Shown: in pieces, positions 25,597-32,523 of the stretch | Numbering within the stretch: the stretch's first letter is position 1 | How the letters are laid out: the number at the start of each line of letters is the position of its first letter | Source of the DNA: an uncultured Halieaceae bacterium | GTDB taxonomy: Bacteria; Pseudomonadota; Gammaproteobacteria; Pseudomonadales; Halieaceae | Reading direction: 5' to 3' | DNA: 32,523 nucleotides | NCBI GenBank assembly: GCA_938074135.1 | Contig: CALJFL010000046.1 | Coordinates: forward strand, 1-32,523 | The notes under the pieces: model-generated | Told to the model about the DNA's origin: nothing | Databases searched by the model: none | What the model saw: the letters and a program-made list of their open reading frames with translations, nothing else | Program-made: the position numbers and the translations under genes

Positions 25597-26730
25597 TCAA
25601 CTGAACAGGGCCTCACCGACAGCGAGCTGTTCACCCAGTGCGGCCAGGTGTCGGGCACTGCTACCCAGAGCCATTTCGTTATAGCGCAACCACAGGCAAT
25701 AGCGCCAAAGCGGATAATCGCGATCGATTCCGGTACCACCGTGAACATGCTGGGTGGCGTAACTGACCCGGTGCCCGCAGTCTCCCGCCCAGATTTTGGC
25801 AATGTGTAACTCGGTGGTCGCCGGTACGTCGGCGTCCAGTAAGGAAACGGCCTGATAGGTCGTCAGGCGCAAACATTCGACATCGATATAGCAGTCTGCC
25901 ACCCGGTGCCCGACTGCCTGAAATGTCGCCACCGGCACACCGAACTGCTTGCGTTCTGAGGTATAACTGGCGGCCAGTCGCATGGCGGCATCGGCGGCCC
26001 CAAGCTGGTGAGCACACACCGCGGCGGCAGTGCGCAGCTCGGCCCAGGCCATGATCGCCTCTCCTCCTGTCGCCGCCACCACATCTGCTGCCGGGACATT
26101 TACCTTGTCCAGGGTTAACTGATACTGAGGCTCAAACGTCGTGGCCTTTACGGCTTCCAGGCTGACACCGGACGCCTGCGGGTCGACCAGCAATACGGCC
26201 ACATCGTCACCAACGGAGGCCGCCAGCAGTATACGGTGGGCGGCCGCAGCGAACGGAACAGCAAACTTACAGCCTGACACGACAAAACCGTCTGCAGCGG
26301 GTTCGGCAGTGGTTAATACAGGACTGCCGGCAGCTTCGTTAAGCGGTTCGGTCAGGGCCGCCGTCAACAAGATCTCACCACTGGCTGCGCGGGGCAGCAA
26401 CGCGTCGCGAACGGCTTGCGGGGCAAACTTCTGGATTGGCAGCATGGCCGACACGCAATGCGCTATCACTGGCACCGGCGCGATAGTCCGACCCACCTCC
26501 TCGACCAACAGAGTAAGCTCGGTAAAACCCAACCCCATGCCGCCGTACTCCTGTGCAACAGCAACGCCAGGTAAACCCGCTGCCAGCAGCTGTTGCCACA
26601 AGGCCTTATCGAACCGCTCGCTGGCATACTCATCGAAGGCCGCCAGCTTATCGACAGACACCTGGTCAGTCAGAATCTGCCTCGCCAGCCCCTGTACCTC
26701 TATTTGCTCTTCAGAAAATCCAAATTCCAT
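25597..26730 (-). CDS. Acyl-CoA dehydrogenase (divergent partner subunit)
   Basis: A 377-residue FAD-dependent acyl-CoA dehydrogenase fold. The C-terminal half is well conserved (SERKQFGVPVATFQAVGHRVAD 258-279; HGGTGIDRDYPLWRY 330-344), but the flavin/substrate loop is degraded (TAALTEPLNEAAGSP instead of TEPGAGSD). The residue at the MCAD catalytic-base position is Asp (DYP), as in several steroid-type enzymes. A glutamate (E231, AELRTA) falls near the isovaleryl-CoA dehydrogenase base position. Adjacent unlike pairs of such enzymes form alpha2beta2 heterotetramers in steroid side-chain breakdown in actinobacteria, and this gene with its upstream neighbour may do the same. ATG 26730 has AGGAG 8 bases upstream and lies 14 bases after the neighbour's stop. 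Confidence 0.88.
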   Translation of the reverse strand: MEFGFSEEQIEVQGLARQILTDQVSVDKLAAFDEYASERFDKALWQQLLAAGLPGVAVAQEYGGMGLGFTELTLLVEEVGRTIAPVPVIAHCVSAMLPIQKFAPQAVRDALLPRAASGEILLTAALTEPLNEAAGSPVLTTAEPAADGFVVSGCKFAVPFAAAAHRILLAASVGDDVAVLLVDPQASGVSLEAVKATTFEPQYQLTLDKVNVPAADVVAATGGEAIMAWAELRTAAAVCAHQLGAADAAMRLAASYTSERKQFGVPVATFQAVGHRVADCYIDVECLRLTTYQAVSLLDADVPATTELHIAKIWAGDCGHRVSYATQHVHGGTGIDRDYPLWRYCLWLRYNEMALGSSARHLAALGEQLAVGEALFS

Positions 26731-26744
26731 GATTGTGACTCCTG

Positions 26745-27932
26745 TCAGCGGCTGGCCCGAGGCATCCAGAGCCCGGCCGCCGATATAATGTCGCGTTGAA
26801 TTTCGTTGGCGCCGCCACCAAAGGTAATAATCGAGGCGGTACGATAGAGTCGCTCCAGCTTGGCCGCTTCCGCGGTCACATGATTACTGCCTGCGCGATA
26901 CAAGGCGGCCTGCCCCATAATCTCACCGAGCAGACGAAAGACTTCCACGAAAGCTTCCGATCCGTAGACCTTGGCTGCCGACGCGTCGGCCATATCGAGA
27001 GTCCCCTCAGTCATCGCCCAGGACTGTTTGTAGACAATCAATTTCATGCACTCGATGGTAGCGCGACAGCGCGCCAGGTTGTGCTGCACCCAGTGCTGGT
27101 CGATCACCTTGCCGCCGCCGGGCAATTCAGTCTTCCTCGCCCAGGTGGCAAGTTGATTGAACAACTGCGAGACCGGACCAAAGTTGATCAGGCTGAGTCG
27201 TTCTCGATTGAGCTGGCTGGTCACCAATCGCCAGCCACCATTCAGTTCACCCACCCGCATATCATCACTGACCCGAATATTGTCGTAGTACGTGGCGTTG
27301 GTGCGCACACCGCCCAGGGTGTGCACGGGGGTATAGCTGAACCCGGGATCGGAATTTGGCACCAGGAACATGGTGATCCCTTTATGTTTTTTCGGTGCGT
27401 CCGGATCGGTGCGCACGGCCAGCCAGGTGTAATCGCAAAAATGGGCCAGCGAGGTCCACATCTTCTGTCCGTTGATGACCCACTCGTCGCCGTCGCGCAC
27501 AGCTGAGGTCTTGAGGTTGGCCAGATCGGTACCGGCGCCGGGTTCGGAATAGCCAATGGAGATCAGACACTCCCCGGCGAGAATTTTCGGCACGATCTCC
27601 TGCTTCAAACTGTCGTTGGCAAACTCGGCGATCATGGGTCCCACAGACTCGGTGGTCAGGAAAGGGAACGGGTATCCCACCCGCATCACTTCCTCGATAA
27701 AAATAAACTGTTCCAACGGGGTCATCCCGCGACCGCCCCACTCGCTGGGCCAGCCCACGCCGATCCAGCCGTCCCTGCCCATTTTCTGTAGCGCCTCTCG
27801 CCACAGCGGTCCGCCACCCTCACCCATGTCGCGCTCACATTCGGCTTGCAACTCGGGCGTCATCAGGTCTTTAAAATAGGCCCGCAACTCGTCCCGCAGG
27901 GCCAATTGTTCTTGGGTAAACTGGATATTCAT
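26745..27932 (-). CDS. Acyl-CoA dehydrogenase (canonical subunit)
   Basis: A 395-residue acyl-CoA dehydrogenase. It has the flavin signature ISIGYSEPGAGTDLANLKTSA (125-143), VINGQKMWTS (152-161) and the C-terminal FGGGANEIQRDIIS. The catalytic base is probably E244 in LNRERLSLINFG, the position used by isovaleryl-CoA dehydrogenase and long-chain enzymes, since the MCAD position is not a Glu. GWPSEWGGRGMTPLEQFIF matches the steroid/bile-acid-type FadE group. It is the promoter-proximal gene of the pair; ATG 27932 has GGATCC upstream, and a 97-base spacer separates it from the LLM gene. The substrate is inferred only as an acyl-CoA. Confidence 0.92.
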   Translation of the reverse strand: MNIQFTQEQLALRDELRAYFKDLMTPELQAECERDMGEGGGPLWREALQKMGRDGWIGVGWPSEWGGRGMTPLEQFIFIEEVMRVGYPFPFLTTESVGPMIAEFANDSLKQEIVPKILAGECLISIGYSEPGAGTDLANLKTSAVRDGDEWVINGQKMWTSLAHFCDYTWLAVRTDPDAPKKHKGITMFLVPNSDPGFSYTPVHTLGGVRTNATYYDNIRVSDDMRVGELNGGWRLVTSQLNRERLSLINFGPVSQLFNQLATWARKTELPGGGKVIDQHWVQHNLARCRATIECMKLIVYKQSWAMTEGTLDMADASAAKVYGSEAFVEVFRLLGEIMGQAALYRAGSNHVTAEAAKLERLYRTASIITFGGGANEIQRDIISAAGLWMPRASR

Positions 27933-28029
27933 GTTGGATCCTTTGCCGGGTTTACATCCCCGAAAATGCTAACGATTCGACCGCCAAATGATAAGCAAAG
28001 CAGCGGGCCAATATTACTGACAATTTCGC

Positions 28030-29040
28030 TCAGTCGGCTTTAAGCTCGGCAAGAATGGAAGCCCACATCGCATCGGGCGCGGCGTAGGGCGCATAGACAG
28101 CGAGCCGGTCGGCGTAGGGGCCGTACTTTGCCTTCAATAGTCCGGCTATCTGTGCGGGCCTGCCACGCGTCGTAAAGGCGTCGAGAAAATCTTCATCGAT
28201 AAGTTGACCCAACTCATCCCACTTGCCTTCCTTCGACAAGCGATTGAGTTCAGGCTGCAGGTCCCCGTAGCCAACGGCTTCCATCGGCGGCCGATAGGCT
28301 GGCGTCGATGCATAAAATCCCAGCAACTGCCTGACACTTTCGGTGGCAGCCGCGATCGCCTCGTCGGTTTCACCGGTAATAATAATGGCGTTGATCTGCA
28401 GGATGAAGTCTTCCCGGCGTCGATCGGCCTTGGCCAGCCCCGCCAGCACCGCCGGTACCGCATGGTCAGTGAGAAACGGCATGCTATTGAAAGGATGGAC
28501 GATCAGGCCGTCGGCAACCTCCCCGGCGACTTCAGTCATCTTTGGTCCCAGCGCCCCCAGCAGCACGGGGGGCACACCGTACTCATTGGGCCCCGGATTG
28601 AACATCGGGGTCATCAGCGTATGACGATAGAAGCGACCCTCGTAATTGAGCCGGGTACCGTTTTGCCAACAATCAAATATCGCTTTGAGGGCGAGTATGT
28701 AGTCACGCATACGTGCCGCCGGCGGGCTGAAGTCAGTACCGAAGCGTTTTTCGATATGCGTTTTTATCTGAGAGCCAATACCGAGGTAAAACTTCCCCTT
28801 ACTGAAGTTTTGCAGGTCCCAGGCCTGGTAGGCGAGATGCATGGGGTTGCGGGGGAATGCGACGGCGATACCGGTAGCGATATCCAGTTGCGGTGCATGT
28901 TCCGACGCCAGGACCAGTGGCAGGAATGGATCCCAACTGCCCTCCAGTGTGTACACACCGTCATAGCCAATGCTGGCAAGGCGCCGGGCCTCCTCGGCGG
29001 CATTGCCCATCTGGGCGTAAAACGGTCCATCTACTTTCAT
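28030..29040 (-). CDS. LLM-class flavin/F420-dependent oxidoreductase (TIGR03617-like)
   Basis: A 336-residue TIM-barrel protein of the luciferase-like monooxygenase superfamily. Visible segments are GYDGVYTLEGSWDPFLPL, TGIAVAFPRNPMHLAYQAWDLQ, GKFYLGIGSQIKTHIEKRFG and PPVLLGALGPKMTEVAGEVADG, the set seen in the TIGR03617 'probable F420-dependent' group. Whether it uses F420 or FMN cannot be told here; no cofactor synthesis genes are in the window. It is on the same strand as, and upstream of, the acyl-CoA dehydrogenase pair, which suggests a common catabolic unit. ATG 29040 has AGGAAT upstream. Confidence 0.85.
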   Translation of the reverse strand: MKVDGPFYAQMGNAAEEARRLASIGYDGVYTLEGSWDPFLPLVLASEHAPQLDIATGIAVAFPRNPMHLAYQAWDLQNFSKGKFYLGIGSQIKTHIEKRFGTDFSPPAARMRDYILALKAIFDCWQNGTRLNYEGRFYRHTLMTPMFNPGPNEYGVPPVLLGALGPKMTEVAGEVADGLIVHPFNSMPFLTDHAVPAVLAGLAKADRRREDFILQINAIIITGETDEAIAAATESVRQLLGFYASTPAYRPPMEAVGYGDLQPELNRLSKEGKWDELGQLIDEDFLDAFTTRGRPAQIAGLLKAKYGPYADRLAVYAPYAAPDAMWASILAELKAD

Positions 29041-29236
29041 CGTTATTCCTGCCTGTTGTCGGGACTAAGGTGTGAAGCGCAGAAGAAACCTAACGCCAGA
29101 TGTCGGCCGCTACCAGTAACATGGTCGAGCAGCGTCACTTTGGGTCCAGAATAGCGCCCGTGGTTCACCATCCTGAACAGCCCGGGCCACTGACTGGCAC
29201 TACCATAGAGCGGACAACACGCCACGGGAAAATACG

Positions 29237-30121
29237 ATGAAGATTGGAATATGCCTGCCCTACATGAAAGCCGGCCTGACCCGCCAGGATTACCTCGACT
29301 GGTTCACCCGTGTCGATGAAGGACCGTTCCACAGTGTCTCCTGCGGCGAGCGGGTGCATGGTCCCACCTACGACATGCGCGTGGTGCTGGCAGCAGCGGC
29401 AATGGCTACCAAGCGCGTAGAAATTACCCCCACCCTCTATGTTCTGCCCATGCACAACGCGACCCGTGTGGCCAAGGAAGTGGCCACTCTGGACATCTTA
29501 TCCGGCGGCCGGGTCAAGCAGATTGTGGTCGGGTACGGTGGCCGCGAAAAGGACTACGAGGCCGTTGGCGCCAGCTTTCAGGGACGCTACGGGCGCATGG
29601 ACAAGCAGGTGGCGACCCTGCGCCAGGTCTGGGCAGGTGAGGAGATCATCGACGGTGCCGGCGCCATCGGGCCGACCCCCACGCAGGAAGGCGGTCCGCG
29701 CATACTGGCGGGCGCCATGGGTCCCAAGAGCATCGCCCGCTGCTCACAGTGGGCCGGCGGACTATACGCCTGGTCTGGCAACGGCGAGACACACGAGCTG
29801 CAGAATACGTTCAACATGGCCGAGCAGGCCTGGGCGCAAGCAGGCCGAACCGAAACGCCCTATCGGCTAGGCGGGTTCTGGTACACCCTGGCAGATGAGG
29901 GTCAGCGCAAACTGTATGACTATGTCTACGAATACCTGGCCATCGCAGGTCCGGAAATCGCCACCATGATGGCTGAGTCAGTGCATCGCAGTACTGTGGA
30001 TACGGTACGCGAGGCGCTGGACAATGCCGAGGCTGCAGGCTGCGAGGAGCTGTTCATGGTGCCTGCGACCGCCGAGCTGTCGGAGCTGGACCGGCTGATG
30101 GAGCTACTGGCCACGCGCTGA
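29237..30121 (+). CDS. LLM-class flavin/F420-dependent oxidoreductase
   Basis: A second luciferase-like TIM-barrel protein, 294 residues, only distantly like the first. Its conserved parts are MKIGICLPYMKAGLTRQDYLDWFTRVDEGPF, the TLYVLPMHNATRVAKEVATLDILSGGRV strand/loop, VGYGGREKDYEAVG and PRILAGAMGPKSIARCSQWAGG. The cofactor is FMN or F420, undecided. It is divergent from the other LLM gene with a 196-base shared control region in which I see no clear palindrome or strong promoter. ATG at 29237 has GGGAA about 7 bases upstream. Its stop lies 17 bases before the first HexR-like palindrome of ppdK. Confidence 0.85.
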   Translation: MKIGICLPYMKAGLTRQDYLDWFTRVDEGPFHSVSCGERVHGPTYDMRVVLAAAAMATKRVEITPTLYVLPMHNATRVAKEVATLDILSGGRVKQIVVGYGGREKDYEAVGASFQGRYGRMDKQVATLRQVWAGEEIIDGAGAIGPTPTQEGGPRILAGAMGPKSIARCSQWAGGLYAWSGNGETHELQNTFNMAEQAWAQAGRTETPYRLGGFWYTLADEGQRKLYDYVYEYLAIAGPEIATMMAESVHRSTVDTVREALDNAEAAGCEELFMVPATAELSELDRLMELLATR

Positions 30122-30137
30122 ACCGACTACATATTCC

Positions 30138-30152
30138 TGTAGTATTACTACA
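30138..30152. promoter_or_regulatory. HexR-like operator 1
   Basis: TGTAGTATTACTACA is a perfect 15-base palindrome (7-base arms around a central T). It matches the HexR consensus TGTARTnnnAYTACA as I recall it from gammaproteobacteria. An extra half-site ACTACA lies at 30126-30131. The centre is 185 bases before the ppdK ATG. Confidence 0.55.
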
Positions 30153-30190
30153 TTTGTTATCCTGTGGCCTCACCGAATCGGGCGAGTTAC

Positions 30191-30205
30191 TGTAGTCATA
30201 CTACA
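30191..30205. promoter_or_regulatory. HexR-like operator 2
   Basis: TGTAGTCATACTACA repeats operator 1 with perfect 6-base arms and a 3-base spacer. The centres are 53 bases apart, about five helical turns, which would allow looping or co-operative binding. It sits just upstream of the TTGAAA -35 candidate, a position fitting activation rather than blockage. Confidence 0.55.
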
Positions 30206-30329
30206 AGCCATTGAAATATCAGGTATTTTACCGTTTAGCGCTCTCCCGGTGAGAACGCTTAAGCGGTATACTCGCCCGCTGATTTCGGGGGTCGAATCCC
30301 CTGCCAGCCATCACCATTGAGGAAATTTC

Positions 30330-32523
30330 ATGGCCAAGCGTGTTTACCTGTTCAACGAAGGCAGCAAAGACGATCGCGAGCTGCTGGGCGGTAAGGGCGC
30401 CAACCTGTGTGAGATGACCAACCTGGGGCTGCCTGTGCCCTACGGGTTTGTTATCACCACCCCAACCTGCCGTGAATTTTTTCAGGCCGGAAACCGACTA
30501 CCCAATCTGTTGGAACAGGAATACCGTGTCGCCCTGGACCTGGTAGAAAAACGCATGGATGCGCGCTTTGGCGACCCCGAGAACCCGCTGCTGTTCTCGG
30601 TACGTTCCGGCGCGCCCGTCTCCATGCCGGGTATGATGAACACCATTCTCAACCTCGGCCTCAATGATGAGATTACCGAAGGGCTCGCGAAAAAAACTGA
30701 CAATCCACGTTTCGCCTACGACAGCTACCGGCGCTTCATTCAGATGTTTGCCGACGTTGTTCTGGGCGTCGAAGGAGAAAAGTTCGAGCACGAGATAAGT
30801 AGCTACAAGGCCGCTCACGGCAAAACCCTCGACGTCGAAATGGAGGCCGAGGACTGGCAGGCCATCATCAAAGTTTTCAAGGGGATTACTGACTTTCCGC
30901 AAGACCCGTTTGAGCAGCTGAAACTGGCGGTGGAAGCCGTATTCCTGTCCTGGCACACCCCCAGGGCCAACGTCTACAGGGAAATGAACAATATTCCCGA
31001 GGCACTGGGCACGGCGGTGAACGTACAGGCCATGGTCTTCGGTAACTTCGGCGAGACCTCTGGCTCCGGCGTTGCCTTCACCCGCAATCCGTCCACTGGT
31101 GAGCACAAATTTTTCGGCGAATTCCTGTTCAATGCCGCGGGCGAAGATGTCGTCGCGGGCACACGTACGCCACAACCCATAGAAGCGCTGAACGAAGGTC
31201 TGCCGGAAGTCTACAAGGAGCTGTTTGAGACCCAGGCCCTACTGGAGAAGCATTATCGCGATATGCAGGATATCGAGTTTACTGTCCAGGAAGGCAAGTT
31301 TTACATGCTGCAGACCCGCAGCGGCAAACGTACCGGGCGGGCCTCCATAAAAATCGCCGTCGACATGGTGAACGAGGGTTTGATCAACGAAAAAGAAGCT
31401 CTGATGCGCGTCTCGCCGGAACACGTTGAAGCATTTCTACATCCCATGGTGGATCCAGCGGCCAAAACCGAGATCGTTGCTACTGGCCTGCCCGCCAGTC
31501 CGGGCGGTGCTACCGGGAAAGTCGTCTTCTCGGCGGACGAGGCCGTGGTGGTTGCCCGGGAGGGCAATGCGGTGGTGCTGGTGCGCAGGGAAACCACACC
31601 CGAAGATATCCACGGCATGAAAGTCGCTGAGGGCATACTCACCGAACTGGGTGGCATGACCTCGCACGCTGCGGTCGTGGCCCGCGGCATGGGCGTCTGC
31701 GCGATCACCGGCTGCGGCGGACTCACCATCGATTACGAGGCTGGCACGGCAACCACGGCTGACGGCGTGGTCATTAATCGTGGAGACGTCATCACACTCG
31801 ACGGCACCGCCGGCGAAGTGATGCTCGGCGACATTCCCAAAACAGAAGCCAGTTCCAGCGAGGATTTCCAGGTCCTGTTGTCCTGGGCGGACAAGCATCG
31901 CCGCCTCAAGGTCAGGGCTAATGCTGAAACTCCCGAGGACGCGGCCAAGGCCCGGGAGCTTGGCGCGGAAGGCATAGGCCTGTGCCGAACCGAGCACATG
32001 TTTTTCGACGCCGACCGCATCGATTACATGCGCGCCATGATTCTCGCCGAGAACAAGAAAGAGCGGAAAAAATACCTGAAAAAACTGCTGAAGTTCCAGC
32101 AGGAGGACATGCTCGAACTGTTCCGCGTGATGGATGGGCTGCCAGTCACCGTGCGCCTGCTGGACCCTCCACTGCATGAGTTCCTGCCACACACCGAGGA
32201 AGATATGACGGCCTTGGCCGAGCGCTTGGATAAACCGGTGGAGCAGATCCGCAACGCCACCGAGCATCTGAGCGAAGTCAACCCGATGCTGGGTTTTCGC
32301 GGCTGTCGCCTGTCGGTGGTTATGCCAGAGATCACTGAGATGCAGGTCCGTGCAATTATTGGTGCTGCCGTCGAAGCCGTTGAACAGGGCCTGCGGCCAT
32401 TCCCTGAAATCATGATCCCGCTGGTAGTGAACGTGCGGGAAATCCGCCTGATCAACGACATCATCGATCACGGCATTCACAAGGTACTCAAGGAAAAGTC
32501 AGTGTCGATTCCCTACAAGATCG
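30330..32523 (+). CDS. ppdK: Pyruvate, phosphate dikinase, N-terminal ~731 residues (cut by window edge)
   Basis: PPDK reversibly makes PEP from pyruvate, ATP and phosphate. The frame is open from ATG 30330 to the window end, so the last ~150 residues are missing. The order is as expected: ATP-grasp domain (LLGGKGANLCEM, SVRSGAPVSMPGMMNTILNLG, FGNFGETSGSGVAFTRNPSTG, DIEFTVQEGKFYMLQTRSGKRT), then the phosphohistidine swivel domain with catalytic H446 in GGMTSHAAVVARGMG, then the PEP-binding TIM barrel (GLCRTEHMFF, LGFRGCRLS). GGMTSHAAVVARGMG and the RTGRAS-type ending of the first domain favour PPDK over PEP synthase. The two upstream palindromes suggest HexR control, which in other gammaproteobacteria links PEP synthesis to KDPG level. 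The strand is opposite to most of the window. Confidence 0.95.
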   Translation, partial: MAKRVYLFNEGSKDDRELLGGKGANLCEMTNLGLPVPYGFVITTPTCREFFQAGNRLPNLLEQEYRVALDLVEKRMDARFGDPENPLLFSVRSGAPVSMPGMMNTILNLGLNDEITEGLAKKTDNPRFAYDSYRRFIQMFADVVLGVEGEKFEHEISSYKAAHGKTLDVEMEAEDWQAIIKVFKGITDFPQDPFEQLKLAVEAVFLSWHTPRANVYREMNNIPEALGTAVNVQAMVFGNFGETSGSGVAFTRNPSTGEHKFFGEFLFNAAGEDVVAGTRTPQPIEALNEGLPEVYKELFETQALLEKHYRDMQDIEFTVQEGKFYMLQTRSGKRTGRASIKIAVDMVNEGLINEKEALMRVSPEHVEAFLHPMVDPAAKTEIVATGLPASPGGATGKVVFSADEAVVVAREGNAVVLVRRETTPEDIHGMKVAEGILTELGGMTSHAAVVARGMGVCAITGCGGLTIDYEAGTATTADGVVINRGDVITLDGTAGEVMLGDIPKTEASSSEDFQVLLSWADKHRRLKVRANAETPEDAAKARELGAEGIGLCRTEHMFFDADRIDYMRAMILAENKKERKKYLKKLLKFQQEDMLELFRVMDGLPVTVRLLDPPLHEFLPHTEEDMTALAERLDKPVEQIRNATEHLSEVNPMLGFRGCRLSVVMPEITEMQVRAIIGAAVEAVEQGLRPFPEIMIPLVVNVREIRLINDIIDHGIHKVLKEKSVSIPYKI

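Larger units (their letters stand above)
30122..30329 (+). promoter_or_regulatory. ppdK upstream control region
   Basis: This region contains the two HexR-like palindromes (listed separately), a 10-base palindrome CGCTTAAGCG (30256-30265), a -10-like TATACT (30267-30272) without a matching -35, and TTGAAA-N17-TTTAGC (30211-30239) as a weaker sigma70 candidate. A small GGGG-GTCGAAT-CCCC hairpin (30287-30301) lies in the probable leader. GAGGA (30319-30323) is the ribosome site, 6 bases before the ATG. Confidence 0.5.

Noticed and set aside
30286..30310. tRNA-like 3' end (T-arm GGGG-GTCGAAT-CCCC followed by GCCAGCCA) before ppdK
   Set aside because: No matching 5' acceptor strand (GGCTGGC), D arm or anticodon arm lies upstream at tRNA distance, the outermost T-stem pair does not form and CCA is out of place. 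It is more likely a chance hairpin in the ppdK leader.
1..32523. CRISPR arrays, insertion sequences, integrases, tRNA or rRNA genes, prophage
   Set aside because: No repeated-spacer pattern, transposase-like frame, tRNA-like fold or rRNA stretch could be recognised on either strand.

Overview
The window reads as ordinary chromosome of a Gram-negative gammaproteobacterium, most likely a marine lineage of the Cellvibrionales/Halieaceae type. The evidence is the gene order leuC-leuD-leuB-asd-fimV-truA-trpF-trpB-trpA-accD-folC-dedD-cvpA, the fused rlmKL gene, an envelope protein with a SPOR domain, and lipoproteins with lipoboxes. The exact genus is inference. I see no rRNA, tRNA, CRISPR array, insertion sequence, integrase or phage gene. 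GC content is moderately high and fairly even.

Region 1 (1-13330, all minus strand) is a long biosynthetic block. leuC, leuD and leuB make leucine, and asd feeds the aspartate family. fimV encodes a polar, peptidoglycan-binding hub. Then come truA (tRNA pseudouridine), trpF-trpB-trpA (end of tryptophan synthesis), accD (fatty-acid initiation), folC (folate polyglutamylation), dedD (septal SPOR protein) and the start of cvpA. Genes are tightly packed: three junctions overlap by exactly 8 bp, and many starts are GTG or TTG. leuC is divergent from a LysR regulator. The space between them holds two interleaved sigma70-type promoters and a LysR-type box centred near -65 of the predicted leuC start.

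Region 2 (13442-17733) is accessory. It holds the LysR gene, a three-gene minus-strand unit (atypical cytochrome P450, GFA-type zinc protein, small flavoprotein) and a plus-strand CurA/YncB-like NADP-dependent reductase. A 334-bp gap (17734-18067) between convergent genes contains a perfect inverted pair of DnaA boxes and a second long inverted repeat.

Region 3 (18068-25526) holds rlmKL, an XRE-type protein with a histone-like basic tail, a strongly shortened HpnN/MMPL-type RND protein, and a coupled set of metallo-beta-lactamase-fold hydrolase plus two lipoproteins of unknown function.

Region 4 (25597-30121) looks catabolic: two adjacent, different acyl-CoA dehydrogenases and two divergent luciferase-like (LLM) flavin/F420 oxidoreductases. 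The window ends in ppdK (pyruvate, phosphate dikinase, partial), preceded by two near-identical 15-bp palindromes resembling HexR operators. This suggests that central-carbon flux to PEP is controlled by a sugar-phosphate-sensing regulator.

The best candidates for something undescribed are the minimised RND protein, the structured 334-bp gap, the lipoprotein/hydrolase unit and the P450 with altered signature motifs.
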